64,000 nt of DNA, taken from NCBI GenBank assembly GCA_963734015.1, contig CAVTFG010000007.1:62001-126000 (forward strand). The letters run 5' to 3'. Position numbers and translations under genes: made by a program. The notes beneath the pieces were generated by a model that was not told the origin of the DNA, did not search any database, and worked only from the letters and a program-made list of their open reading frames with translations. The stretch comes from JALZKA01 sp963734015 (GTDB lineage: Bacteria > Actinomycetota > Thermoleophilia > Solirubrobacterales > 70-9). Within the stretch, counting starts at the first letter, position 1, and every line of letters begins with the position of its first letter. Positions 17,745 to 25,746 of the stretch are shown here, one piece after another.

Positions 17745-18260
17745 GTGGCGAAGGAGTCGGAGCGCCTCGTCTGGGCGGTCGAAGCGCTGGGCATCGAGCC
17801 CTCCGATCGCGTGCTCGAGGTCGGCTGTGGCCACGGCGCCGCGGCGACGCTCGTGTGCGAGCGCCTCGCCGACGGTCACCTCACCGGAATCGACCGCTCC
17901 GGGAAGATGGTCGCGGCCGCGGCCAGCCGGAACCGAGAGTACGTCGAGGCAGGACGAGCGTCGTTCGAGGCGGTGGCGTTCGAGGCTGCCGACTTCGGCG
18001 ATGAGCGCTTCGACGTGATCTTCGCCGTCCACGTCGCCGCCTTCTACCGCGACCCCGCGCCCGCCCTGCCGATCGCTCGCGACCTGCTGGCAACGGGCGG
18101 GCGCCTCGGGATCTTCAGCCAGGCGCCCGGGTGGACGGCTGACGCGGCGCGCGACTTCGCGGATTCGCTTGCCACGACGCTTCGCGCCCACCGGCTGGAG
18201 CCGCGGCCGCTGACCGCCGACCTCGCGAACGGCCCCGCCGCCGGCGCCCTCGCGAAGTAG
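17745..18260 (+). CDS. class I SAM-dependent methyltransferase
   Basis: 171-residue methyltransferase with motif I VLEVGCGHGAAATLV, an acidic LTGIDRSGKMV loop that would hold the SAM ribose, and a later DVIFAVHVAAFYRDP segment with post-motif residues. It is shorter than most such enzymes, so it has little more than the Rossmann core and the substrate cannot be guessed. It starts with GTG five bases after the peptidase stop, so the two are probably co-transcribed. The stop TAG is also the first part of a TAGGCT box serving the next gene. Confidence 0.8.
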   Translation: MAKESERLVWAVEALGIEPSDRVLEVGCGHGAAATLVCERLADGHLTGIDRSGKMVAAAASRNREYVEAGRASFEAVAFEAADFGDERFDVIFAVHVAAFYRDPAPALPIARDLLATGGRLGIFSQAPGWTADAARDFADSLATTLRAHRLEPRPLTADLANGPAAGALAK

Positions 18261-18263
18261 GCT
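18258..18263 (+). promoter_or_regulatory. putative -10 box overlapping a stop codon
   Basis: TAGGCT includes the TAG stop of the methyltransferase and lies seven bases before the ATG at 18271, implying a leaderless transcript. The same TAGGCTGCC word precedes the gene at 55687. Confidence 0.35.
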
Positions 18264-18270
18264 GCCGGCC

Positions 18271-18477
18271 ATGGACGAGGTCGAGCACGGGTTCCGCGAG
18301 GGCCAGAAGGTCTGGGTCGAAGACGGGGACGGCAAGCACCACCCCGGGATCTACGTCGGCGACAACGAGGCCGCCGGATGGTTCGGTGGCGGGCCGAGCG
18401 CCTACGTCGTCCACCCCGAGGCGCATCAGGCCGAGGTCGTCTCGATCTTCCGGATCACGCCGCGCGACGAGGACTAG
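18271..18477 (+). CDS. small conserved-looking hypothetical protein
   Basis: 68 residues, acidic, with an SH3/Tudor-like look: FREGQKVWVEDGDGKHHPGIYVGDNEAAGWFGGGPSAYVVHPE. The pattern of short beta-strand segments (QKVWVED, HPGIYVG, SAYVVH, EVVSIFRITP) suggests a small five-stranded barrel. No functional motif is recognised. The start is supported by a -10-like TAGGCT seven bases upstream and no competing SD. Its stop overlaps the hisC stop region on the opposite strand by four bases. Confidence 0.6.
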   Translation: MDEVEHGFREGQKVWVEDGDGKHHPGIYVGDNEAAGWFGGGPSAYVVHPEAHQAEVVSIFRITPRDED

Positions 18478-19565
18478 AGAGCGGCCGCAAGGGCGTCCAG
18501 GAAGCGCTGGTTCTGCTCGCGCACCCCATAGCTCACGCGGATGTGCCCCGGGCCGCCCAGCGGGGTGCCGGGACGGACGACGACACCCGAGTCGCCGAGC
18601 GACTTGACCACCTCGCCCTCGTCGGCATCGCCGAGGTCGATCCACGAGAAGTTGGCGTGTGAGTCCGGGGTCCGGAGCCCGAGCTCGCGGACGCCCTCCT
18701 CGACGAAGACCCGCTCGACGATCGTCCGCTCGACCCGTTGCGCGACGTCGTCCTGGTGTCGGATCGCCTCAGCCCCCGCCGCCTGCGCGAGCGCGTTGAC
18801 CGAGAACGGCTGGCGCACCGCGTCGAGCGCCGCCCGGACCTTGGCGGACGTCAGCGCGTAGCCGACCCGCAGCCCGGCCAGGCCATAGCACTTGGAGAAC
18901 GTGCGCAGGACCACGAGGTTCGGGCTGCGCCGCCAGAGGTCGACGCTCGCGTCCGGGTCGTCGTGGAGCTGATACTCGGCGTAGGCCTCGTCGAGGATCA
19001 CCGCCACGTGATCCGGGACTGCCTCGGCGAACTCCGCAACCCGAGCGAGCGGGATATGGGTCGAGGTCGGGTTGTTCGGGTTGCAGACGATCACGATCTG
19101 CGTCGCGGCGGTGATTTCGGTCAGCATCGCGTCGAGGTCGTGCTCGTCGCCGTCGGTGAGCGGCACGCGGATCTCCCGTGCGCCGGACAGCGGCGCGACG
19201 TACGGGTAGATCGAGAACGAGGGCCACGCGTAGACGATCTCGTCGCCCGGCTCGCAGAGAGCGGCGGCCGCGGCGAGGAGGAACTCGCACGATCCGTTCG
19301 CGACCGCGATCTGCGCGGGGTCGGCGTCGTGCCGCGTCGCGATCCGCTCGCGCAGGAGCGTCGCCCCCGGATCCGGATAGCGGTTCATCGCGCCGGCCGC
19401 GCGCTCGATCGCCGCGAGCACGTCCGTGTGCGGGCCCCACGGGGATTCGTTCGAGGCAAGCTGGGCGATGTCGCCGGACGCGATCGCCTCCGGAGCCTTG
19501 CCCTTGGGCACGCCGGCCGTGTAGCCGGGGATCTCTTCGAGTCGCTTTGAGAATCTGAGAGTCAT
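18474..19565 (-). CDS. hisC: histidinol-phosphate / aromatic aminotransferase
   Basis: PLP-dependent class I/II aminotransferase, 363 residues. It has LASNESPWGPH near the N-terminus, NPNNPTSTHI, DEAYAEYQ and the PLP lysine in RTFSKCYGLAGLRVGYAL. The sequence is HisC-like, but no other his gene is nearby. Its neighbours are chorismate mutase and, further on, aroF-tyrA-aroA, so it may serve phenylalanine/tyrosine transamination instead of, or as well as, histidine. Substrate choice cannot be read from the sequence. It lies downstream of aroH with a 58-base gap that holds a hairpin. Confidence 0.85.
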   Translation of the reverse strand: MTLRFSKRLEEIPGYTAGVPKGKAPEAIASGDIAQLASNESPWGPHTDVLAAIERAAGAMNRYPDPGATLLRERIATRHDADPAQIAVANGSCEFLLAAAAALCEPGDEIVYAWPSFSIYPYVAPLSGAREIRVPLTDGDEHDLDAMLTEITAATQIVIVCNPNNPTSTHIPLARVAEFAEAVPDHVAVILDEAYAEYQLHDDPDASVDLWRRSPNLVVLRTFSKCYGLAGLRVGYALTSAKVRAALDAVRQPFSVNALAQAAGAEAIRHQDDVAQRVERTIVERVFVEEGVRELGLRTPDSHANFSWIDLGDADEGEVVKSLGDSGVVVRPGTPLGGPGHIRVSYGVREQNQRFLDALAAAL

Positions 19566-19578
19566 GTCTGTCGCGAAC

Positions 19579-19616
19579 CCCGTCGGCAGCGGACGCGAAG
19601 CGGAGCAGCCGACGGG
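19579..19616 (-). promoter_or_regulatory. stem-loop between aroH and hisC
   Basis: Perfect 9-bp inverted repeat CCCGTCGGC / GCCGACGGG (19579-19587 and 19608-19616) around a 20-base loop, just before the hisC start. There is no following T-run, so it is not a typical terminator; it may be an intercistronic processing or attenuation element. Confidence 0.5.
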
Positions 19617-19623
19617 CCTATGT

Positions 19624-19998
19624 CTACTGAGCCGAGTGTAGGTCGGCTCTGAGGCGCTTCGTCTCGCCCAGGTAGACGTGCTCGGGCTCGTGGTCGGCCG
19701 CGGCGTAGTAGTGGCCGAGGAGCCGAATCACGCGCGGCATCGCCCCGGGCACGTCGATCTCGCGGTTACAGAGCAGCGGGATCTGGTCCAGCCCGACCTC
19801 CCGTGCGGCGACCGCGGGGAACTCCGCGTCGAGGTCGTCGGTGCAGGTGAAGATCACGCTGACGAAGCTCGCGGGCTCGAGCCCGTTGCGGCTCATCACC
19901 TCGCTCATCAGCTCGCGCGTGGCGCCGAGAATCGACTCGGCGTCGTTCTGGGCGGCCTGGGCCGCGCCCCTGATGCCCCACAGGCGTTCAGTGCTCAT
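19624..19998 (-). CDS. aroH: chorismate mutase, AroH type
   Basis: Converts chorismate to prephenate. The 124-residue protein matches the Bacillus-type AroH fold: WGIRGAAQAAQNDAESI at the N-terminus with the active-site Arg, a TCTDDLDAEFPAVAAR segment, and the signature IPLLCNREIDVPGAMPRVIRLLGHYY. This trimeric family is distinct from the AroQ helical mutases. The ATG overlaps the rluB stop by four bases. It supplies prephenate for TyrA and for the nearby aminotransferase. Confidence 0.93.
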   Translation of the reverse strand: MSTERLWGIRGAAQAAQNDAESILGATRELMSEVMSRNGLEPASFVSVIFTCTDDLDAEFPAVAAREVGLDQIPLLCNREIDVPGAMPRVIRLLGHYYAAADHEPEHVYLGETKRLRADLHSAQ

Positions 19999-20693
19999 CG
20001 CGCCGCTGCATCCTTCCAGAGCCGCTCGACCTCGGGCGCGTCGAGTCGGCGCGCGTCGCCTTCGGCCAGCCGCCCGAGGCGCAGCGAGCCGAACCCGACA
20101 CGCCGCAGCGCGACCACCTCGTTGCGGATCGCTTCGGCCATCCGCCGGACCTGGCGGTTGCGGCCCTCACGGATCGTGATCTCGATCCCGCGCTTGCCCG
20201 CGCGCCGCACCTTCGCCGGCCGGGTTGGCCCGTCCTCGAGCTCCACGCCGCGCCGCAGCCGGTCGAGGTCCCGCTCGCTCGGCGAGCGCCGCAGCGTCGC
20301 CCGGTACGTCCGCGCGACCCCATAGCGCGGGTGGGTGAGCCGGTTCGCCAGCTCGCCGTCGTTGGTCAGCAGGATCAGGCCGGTGGAGTCCGTGTCGAGG
20401 CGCCCGACCGGGTAGAGCCGCCGCCGAGACGTGACCAGCTCGGTCACCGCCCGGCGGGCGCCCGGCTCCCGCGCGGTGGAGACGACGTCGAGCGGCTTGT
20501 TGAGCGCCCACACCTCGCGCGGCTCGGGCCGCACCTCCTCCCCGTCGAACGCCACCCCGCTGCGCTCGTCGACCTCGCGGGCGGGATCGGTGACCACGTC
20601 CCCCGCCACGGTGACGCGACCCGAAGCGATCAGTGCCTCGGCCTTGCGCCGCGACGCAACGCCGCAGTGGGCGAGGTACTTGACGAGGCGCAT
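19995..20693 (-). CDS. rluB: pseudouridine synthase, RluB/RsuA family
   Basis: Isomerises uridine in rRNA. The 232-residue protein has an N-terminal S4 RNA-binding domain (RLVKYLAHCGVASRRKAEALI, ~1-48) and a catalytic domain with the signature YPVGRLDTDSTGLILLTNDG, in which Asp is the nucleophile, followed by KTYRA-like ARTYRATL and REGRNRQVRRM. It lies next to scpB and scpA, a frequent bacterial neighbourhood. Confidence 0.94.
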   Translation of the reverse strand: MRLVKYLAHCGVASRRKAEALIASGRVTVAGDVVTDPAREVDERSGVAFDGEEVRPEPREVWALNKPLDVVSTAREPGARRAVTELVTSRRRLYPVGRLDTDSTGLILLTNDGELANRLTHPRYGVARTYRATLRRSPSERDLDRLRRGVELEDGPTRPAKVRRAGKRGIEITIREGRNRQVRRMAEAIRNEVVALRRVGFGSLRLGRLAEGDARRLDAPEVERLWKDAAAR

Positions 20694-20719
20694 CCGGCGA
20701 CGCTAGCGCGCCGCGCGGG

Positions 20720-21298
20720 CTAAGCCGCGCGCTGCTCGCCCGCCTTGAGCAGGCGTTCGCGCAGGTCCTGCTCGTCCTCCGGCGTCGGGTCGAACCGCGA
20801 CGGGTCGGGCAGCGCGTCGAGGCCGGAGAGCCCGAACACGCGCTCGAACAGCGGGGTCGTGCGATAGATCGTTGCGCCGAAGCGCGAGCGCCCGGACTCC
20901 TCGATCAGGCCGCGCTCGCCTAGCGTCTGCACCGCGGATTCGCCGGAGACCCCCCGGATCCGGGAGATCTCGGGCCGCGAGACCGGTTGCAGGTAGGCCA
21001 CGATCGCGAGGGTCTCGGCCTGGGCCTGCGTCAGCGGCGGCGTCTTGGGCCGCGACAACAGCTTGCGAGCCGCGTCCTCGGCGACGGGGTCGGCGGCCAG
21101 CGTCCAACCGCCCGCGACGTTGCGGAGCACGAGGCCCCGCGCCCCGTGCGCGAACGTGCCCTCGAGGCCGTCGAGCGCGCGGTCGACCTGCGCCTCGGTC
21201 GCGTCGGTCGCCTCGACCAACTCCTCGACGGACACCGGCTCCGGCGCGAGGAACAGGAGCCCCTCGATGATCCGCTCAAGCTGTGGCGCTTCGCTCAC
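20720..21298 (-). CDS. scpB: segregation and condensation protein B
   Basis: Kleisin-interacting WHD subunit of the SMC-ScpAB condensin complex. The 192-residue protein has the typical IIEGLLFLAPEPVSVEELVEAT start, TQAQAETLAIVAYLQPVSRPEISRIRGV in the second winged helix, and LIEESGRSRFGATIYRTTPLFERVFGL. It is translationally coupled to scpA by a four-base overlap. Confidence 0.95.
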   Translation of the reverse strand: MSEAPQLERIIEGLLFLAPEPVSVEELVEATDATEAQVDRALDGLEGTFAHGARGLVLRNVAGGWTLAADPVAEDAARKLLSRPKTPPLTQAQAETLAIVAYLQPVSRPEISRIRGVSGESAVQTLGERGLIEESGRSRFGATIYRTTPLFERVFGLSGLDALPDPSRFDPTPEDEQDLRERLLKAGEQRAA

Positions 21299-22041
21299 GC
21301 GACCTCCTCCTCCCGCCCCGCCTCCGGGACGCTGATGGTTATCGGCCCGAACAGGTCCTTCTGCTCCCAGGTCGCCTCCCCGCGCTTGTGCATCTCCAGC
21401 AGCGCGAAGATCGTGACCGCCTGGGTCAGCCGGTCCTCCGTGCCGAACTGCCGGTCGAAGTCCAGCTCTCCCCCGCCCGCCAGCAGCTCCCGCAGGACGC
21501 CGAGCCGGCGCTCGAGCGAGACGGTCGGCCGGATGTGGGAGGTGTCCGGAGCCGGAGGCATGCGCAGGAGCTCGCCGATCGCCTGCGCCAGCCGATCGCC
21601 CGAATACACCGGGCGGGCGGCCTCGAGCGAGACCCGGCGCAGCTCGGGCGGCAGCGGGGCGCGGCGGTAGAGGAAGCGGCGCCCGTCCGCGAAGAGCTCT
21701 GCCAGATGGCCGCCCGCGTCCCGGTAACGCCGGTACTCGAGCATCCGCGCGAGCAGCTCCTCGGCCGCCTCCTCGGGCTCGAGCGCTTCCTCGTCGGCCT
21801 CCTCCTGCGGCAGGAGGAGGCGCGACTTCAGCTCCAGGAGCGCCGCGATCAGCACCAGGAACTCGGTCGCGGCCTCGAGATCGAGGTCGTCCTGCTCCTC
21901 CAGGTGCTCGATGTAGGCCACGACGACCTCCCCGAGCTCGACCTCCGCGAGGTTCACGCCCTCGCGGAGCACGACCGCCATCAGCAGGTCGAACGGGCCC
22001 GCGAAGACGTCGAGCTCGAGGTCCAGGTCGGCTACCGGCAC
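21295..22041 (-). CDS. scpA: segregation and condensation protein A
   Basis: Kleisin that bridges SMC heads in the condensin complex. The 248-residue protein opens with the conserved FAGPFDLLMAVVLREGVNLAEVELGEV and ATEFLVLIAALLELKSRLLLP. An acidic linker (~100-130) follows, then the C-terminal winged-helix region QAVTIFALLEMHKRGEATWEQ. It precedes scpB, which overlaps by four bases. trpS lies 32 bases upstream and may be in the same transcript. Confidence 0.94.
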   Translation of the reverse strand: MPVADLDLELDVFAGPFDLLMAVVLREGVNLAEVELGEVVVAYIEHLEEQDDLDLEAATEFLVLIAALLELKSRLLLPQEEADEEALEPEEAAEELLARMLEYRRYRDAGGHLAELFADGRRFLYRRAPLPPELRRVSLEAARPVYSGDRLAQAIGELLRMPPAPDTSHIRPTVSLERRLGVLRELLAGGGELDFDRQFGTEDRLTQAVTIFALLEMHKRGEATWEQKDLFGPITISVPEAGREEEVA

Positions 22042-22073
22042 GGACGTGAGCTTAGAAGCGGGGCTGGACGGCG

Positions 22074-23063
22074 CTACCGCGGAGCTCCGACGCCCATCGC
22101 GTCACGCACGTCCGCGAGCGTGTCGGCGGCGATCGCGCGAGCCTTCTCGGCGCCCTGGGCCAGCGCCGCCTCCAGTGTCGCCTGGTCGGGGCGGAGCTCC
22201 TCATAGCGCTCTCTGACCGGCGCCAGGTAGGTCACGACCTCATCGGCGACGGCCGACTTGAAGTCGCCGTAGCCGGAACCGTCGAACTCCCCCTCCACCT
22301 CCTGGGGCGTCACGTCGCGCACCACGGAGAGGATGTCGATCAGGTTGGCGATCCCGGGCTTGTCGGGCGCCCGGCGCACCTCCGACCCGGAGTCGGTCAC
22401 CGCGCTCCGCACCTTCTTCGCGACGACGTCCGGCGGGTCGAGGATGTAGACGGTCCCCTGCTCGGATCCGTACGTCGTCGACATCCGGGACTCCGGGTCC
22501 TGCAGGTTCATGATCCGCGCGCCGACCTCGGGGTAGCGACCCTCGGGGACGACCAGGTGTTCGCCGAAGCGGGCGTTGAACCGCTCCGCGATGTCGCGCA
22601 TCAGCTCGATGTGCTGGCGCTGGTCGTCTCCGACGGGGACGTCCGTCGCGCGGTGCGCCAGTACATCGGCGGCCATCAGGACCGGGTAGAAGAACAGCCC
22701 CGCGGACACCAGCTCGCGCTGCTGCTCCGACTTCTCCTTGAACTGGTGCATCCGGTTCAGGTCCCCGTGGGCCGTCACCGCGCCCAGCATCCAGCTCAGC
22801 TCGGTGTGCTCGTGGACGTCGGACTGGCGGAAGAGGATGCAGCGCTCGGGGTCGAGGCCGGCGGCGAGCAGGATCGCAGCGGTGTCGTAGAGGCGGTCGC
22901 GGAGCTCGACGGGGTCGTAGGGCACCGTGAGGGCGTGCAGGTCGACGACGCAGTAGATCGACTCGCCGAGGTCCTGGCCCGCGACGTACTGGCGGATCGC
23001 CCCGATGTAGTTCCCGAGGTGCTTCCGCCCCGTGGGCTGGATGCCGCTGAAGATGCGCGTCAC
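22074..23063 (-). CDS. trpS: tryptophanyl-tRNA synthetase
   Basis: Charges tRNA-Trp. The 329-residue class I synthetase has the HIGH-like motif in GIQPTGRKHLGNYIGA, the GAVTAHGDLNRMHQFKEKS segment and VPVGDDQRQHIELMRDIAERFN. The usual KMSKS loop reads RMSTTYGSEQG here, a variant in which Lys/Ser are replaced but Met-Ser are kept. The start is GTG at 23063, with TAGATT eight bases upstream, implying leaderless expression. Its closeness to aromatic biosynthesis genes is notable but may be chance. Confidence 0.95.
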   Translation of the reverse strand: MTRIFSGIQPTGRKHLGNYIGAIRQYVAGQDLGESIYCVVDLHALTVPYDPVELRDRLYDTAAILLAAGLDPERCILFRQSDVHEHTELSWMLGAVTAHGDLNRMHQFKEKSEQQRELVSAGLFFYPVLMAADVLAHRATDVPVGDDQRQHIELMRDIAERFNARFGEHLVVPEGRYPEVGARIMNLQDPESRMSTTYGSEQGTVYILDPPDVVAKKVRSAVTDSGSEVRRAPDKPGIANLIDILSVVRDVTPQEVEGEFDGSGYGDFKSAVADEVVTYLAPVRERYEELRPDQATLEAALAQGAEKARAIAADTLADVRDAMGVGAPR

Positions 23064-23071
23064 GGAGCGAG

Positions 23072-23077
23072 AATCTA
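23072..23077 (-). promoter_or_regulatory. putative -10 box, leaderless start of trpS
   Basis: TAGATT on the minus strand, eight bases before the trpS GTG. The identical hexamer serves the macro-domain gene at 62947. Confidence 0.4.
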
Positions 23078-23106
23078 GAGGTTCGGATCGACCATCCAGC
23101 GGGACC

Positions 23107-23883
23107 TCAGGGCGCCGGCGGCTCCCGGAGCTGGTGGGCGGGTGTGAAGAAGCCGCGGTAGGCGAGGCCCGTCGCCACCACCGAGGAGATCGCGACGCTC
23201 CCCAGCAGCACCCAGAGCAGGATCAGCTGCAGGCGCACCGCGTCGGTCGGATCGGCACCCGCCAGGAGCATCCCGACCATCGTTCCCGGGAAGAAGATCA
23301 GGCCCGTCGTCTTGGTCGAGTCGACGAGGGTGATCATGCCCGAGCGCAGGCTCCGCCTGACGATCGGAGCCGCCGCCTCGGCCGAGCTCGCGCCCAGCGC
23401 GAGGGTCGCCTCGATCTGCCGGGCTGAGCCCTCGATGTCGTCGCCGAGTCGGTTCAGCGCGACGGCGGCCGCGGTCATCGCGTTCCCGATCACCATGCCC
23501 CCGACCGGTACGAGGTACTGGGGTTCGGGGTCGAAGATGCCGAGAACGAGGACCAGGCCAAGGGTCGCGGCCGCTGCCACGGCGAGGGCAACCAGCAGCG
23601 GGCCCAGGGCGCCCGGGACCTTCGTGGCGCGAGCGCGCGCCGTGTACGCGCCGAACACCACCATCACCACGATCAGCACCAGGACCAGCCAGAGGCTGTC
23701 CTCGTCGAAGATGACCTGGATCACGTAGCCGATCGCGAGCAGCTGGATCAGCGACCGCACGACGGCGATGGCGATGTCCTCCTCGAGGTCGGCGCGGCGC
23801 CAGATCGAGACGGCGATCGCCACCGCGATCAGGACGAGGCTCGCGGCGACCTGCCCGAGGCTGACGTCGATGCCGACGTTCAA
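23107..23883 (-). CDS. UPF0014/FetB-family ABC transporter permease
   Basis: 258-residue membrane protein with about seven hydrophobic segments. It contains the family pattern VVRSLIQLLAIGYVIQVIF, GMVIGNAMTAAAVALNRL and SGMITLVDSTKTTGLIFFPGTMVGMLLAGADP, as in FetB/YbbM (iron export in E. coli). It is coupled to the ATPase gene upstream by a four-base overlap, so the two form a two-gene exporter. The substrate here is inferred by family only, probably a metal ion. Confidence 0.85.
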   Translation of the reverse strand: MNVGIDVSLGQVAASLVLIAVAIAVSIWRRADLEEDIAIAVVRSLIQLLAIGYVIQVIFDEDSLWLVLVLIVVMVVFGAYTARARATKVPGALGPLLVALAVAAAATLGLVLVLGIFDPEPQYLVPVGGMVIGNAMTAAAVALNRLGDDIEGSARQIEATLALGASSAEAAAPIVRRSLRSGMITLVDSTKTTGLIFFPGTMVGMLLAGADPTDAVRLQLILLWVLLGSVAISSVVATGLAYRGFFTPAHQLREPPAP

Positions 23884-24536
23884 GCGAGCACCTCCGCTGC
23901 CGTGCCCTGCTCCACCGCCCGGCCGGCGTCCACACGCACGATCCAGTGGGCGAGGCGCTGCGCCTGCGCCGGGTCGTGGGTGACGGTCACCGTGGCGAGG
24001 TCGAGGCGCTCGCGGAGATCGGTAAGCGTGGCTTCGACCGCGTCTCGCGCCGCCTCGTCGAGCGCCGACGTCGGCTCGTCCAGCAGCAGTACCCGCGGCT
24101 CGAGCGCGAGGGCACGAGCGAGCATCACCCGTTGCTGCTCGCCGACGGAGAGCCTGCCGGAGTCGCGTTCCGCGTACTCCGGGTCGAGCCCGCTCAGTCG
24201 CAGGAGCTTGGAGAGGTCGGGCTCCCTGCCGTTGTGCGACGCCGCGAACTCGAGGTTCTGGGCCACGGTGCCCTCGATCAGGGCCGGGAGCTGCGGAACC
24301 AGGCAGACCTCCCGGCGAAGCGCCCGCGGCTCGCGCTCGCGGACGTCCGATCCCCGGTAGGTCACGGCCCCCTGATCGGGGTCCGTCAGCCGGTTCAGCA
24401 GCCGCAGGATCGTCGACTTGCCCGACCCCGACGGGCCGACGAGCGCCGACGCGCCCTCGCGAAGGGAGCAGCTCAGGTCGCGCAGTACCGGCCGGCCGGC
24501 ACGGCTGAGGCTGACGCCCTCGAGCTCGAACAGCAT
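23880..24536 (-). CDS. ABC transporter ATP-binding protein (FetA-like)
   Basis: 218-residue ABC ATPase with Walker A GPSGSGKST, Q-loop region VCLVPQLPALIEGTV, signature LSVGEQQR, Walker B VLLLDEP and the H-loop VTHDP. ATG 24536 is preferred over the upstream open frame because it sits six bases after GATAAT (24543-24548) and directly before the conserved FELEGVSLSR. It works with the adjacent FetB-like permease. Confidence 0.88.
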   Translation of the reverse strand: MLFELEGVSLSRAGRPVLRDLSCSLREGASALVGPSGSGKSTILRLLNRLTDPDQGAVTYRGSDVREREPRALRREVCLVPQLPALIEGTVAQNLEFAASHNGREPDLSKLLRLSGLDPEYAERDSGRLSVGEQQRVMLARALALEPRVLLLDEPTSALDEAARDAVEATLTDLRERLDLATVTVTHDPAQAQRLAHWIVRVDAGRAVEQGTAAEVLA

Positions 24537-24542
24537 GAGCTG

Positions 24543-24548
24543 ATTATC
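24543..24548 (-). promoter_or_regulatory. putative -10 box, leaderless start of fetAB-like operon
   Basis: GATAAT on the minus strand, near-consensus, six bases before the ATG at 24536. No Shine-Dalgarno is present. Confidence 0.5.
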
Positions 24549-24616
24549 CGTGGGACCTCCGACGGCAGACGGCACGTACTTGGTTGCAGATGTCAGTCCG
24601 ACGCGGGAGGTTCGAG

Positions 24617-25699
24617 ATGTCGCGCGCCGTCGTATGCCTTGGCTCGCTGATCGCGTTCGTTGTGCTCTCCGTCCCCGGCGCCCAGGGCGCCGGTGCGCCG
24701 ATCCCCTACGACAGCTCCCCGGACGCGAGCGTGGTGGCGCCGAACGGCGAGGGGCCGCGCTACGCGACCGTGAGCAACGGCGGGCAGACCACGATCCTCC
24801 AGATCGACCAGGACGGGGGCGAGATTCTCGGAAGCAGGACCATCGACGGCGTCTACGCGATCCCCGTGGTGGCGGCGGACGGCACCTCGGCCGGTCTCTC
24901 CAGCGACGGAAGCCGCCTGGTGCTGTTCGAGCCGCGCTGGTTCCGGTTCCAATTCCCTCGCGAACAGTCGAAGTTCGTCGTCGTCGACATCCGCTCGAAC
25001 GGACGGATGCAGGTGGAGCGGCGGTTCGCGTTGCCAGGCGACTTCAGTTTCGACGCCCTATCGCCTGACGGCCTCGGCCTGTATCTGACCGAGTACCCCT
25101 CCCGCGACCTGAACGACTACGCCGTCCGCGAGTACGACCTGGAGCGGCGGCGGCTGCTGCCCGACCCGGTCCTCGTCGCCCACGAGGTCTCGCCCGGTGA
25201 GATGCGTGGGCTGCCGACGACACGGGCGACCAGCCCTGACGGCCGCTGGGAGTACACGCTCTACAACGGCGGCGGCGGCCGCGGCGACGAGGCGTTCATT
25301 CATACCCTCGATACCGAGCGGGGCATCTCACACTGCGTCGACCTCCCGATGGTCAGCGGCCAGGAGGCTTGGCGGATCGGCCTGGAGCTCACGGACGGTG
25401 GAGGAACGCTGAACGCGACCCGGGGCGGCGAGACGCTCGCGATGCTCAACACGGAGACGTTCGCCCTGACGGAGCCGCTCGCCCCCGAGCTCACGGTCGC
25501 ACCGGAGGGCGGCGGACGCCCGAGCGGGCTGGCGATCGGCGCGATCGCCGTCGGGATCGTGCTTCTCGTGGGAACCGCGCTGGGACTGCGGCGCCGCCGG
25601 GGAAGTACGGCGCTGCCGCCCGACCCGTTCGGCCCGGACGAGCCCGCGGGCGGCGAGGTCCCCGACCACGACCACCCACGCGACCGAGTGTCGACTTAG
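24617..25699 (+). CDS. secreted, membrane-anchored beta-propeller-like protein
   Basis: 360 residues. A signal peptide (SRAVVCLGSLIAFVVLSVPGAQG) is followed by a long extracytoplasmic region with propeller-type motifs (AGLSSDGSRLVLF, FDALSPDGLGLYL, TSPDGRWEYTLYN), each with the SPDG turn seen in WD40/PD40 repeats. A C-terminal TM helix (GLAIGAIAVGIVLLVGTALGL) precedes a short basic/acidic cytoplasmic tail. ATG 24617 follows GGGAGG at good spacing. Function unknown. It lies just before an ECF sigma factor and a second propeller protein, so it may belong to the same signalling group. Confidence 0.7.
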   Translation: MSRAVVCLGSLIAFVVLSVPGAQGAGAPIPYDSSPDASVVAPNGEGPRYATVSNGGQTTILQIDQDGGEILGSRTIDGVYAIPVVAADGTSAGLSSDGSRLVLFEPRWFRFQFPREQSKFVVVDIRSNGRMQVERRFALPGDFSFDALSPDGLGLYLTEYPSRDLNDYAVREYDLERRRLLPDPVLVAHEVSPGEMRGLPTTRATSPDGRWEYTLYNGGGGRGDEAFIHTLDTERGISHCVDLPMVSGQEAWRIGLELTDGGGTLNATRGGETLAMLNTETFALTEPLAPELTVAPEGGGRPSGLAIGAIAVGIVLLVGTALGLRRRRGSTALPPDPFGPDEPAGGEVPDHDHPRDRVST

Positions 25700-25735
25700 T
25701 GGCTTCGGGCGTCGCCCTCCGCCTCGCCGACGCGG

Positions 25736-25741
25736 GACAAT
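25736..25741 (+). promoter_or_regulatory. putative -10 box before the ECF sigma gene
   Basis: GACAAT, five bases before GTG 25747, which is in frame with ATG 25753. This suggests a leaderless start at the GTG. Confidence 0.35.
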
Positions 25742-25746
25742 GCGCG

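Noticed and set aside
22074..23106. T-box leader before trpS
   Set aside because: The upstream gap is 43 bases and contains a -10 box only.
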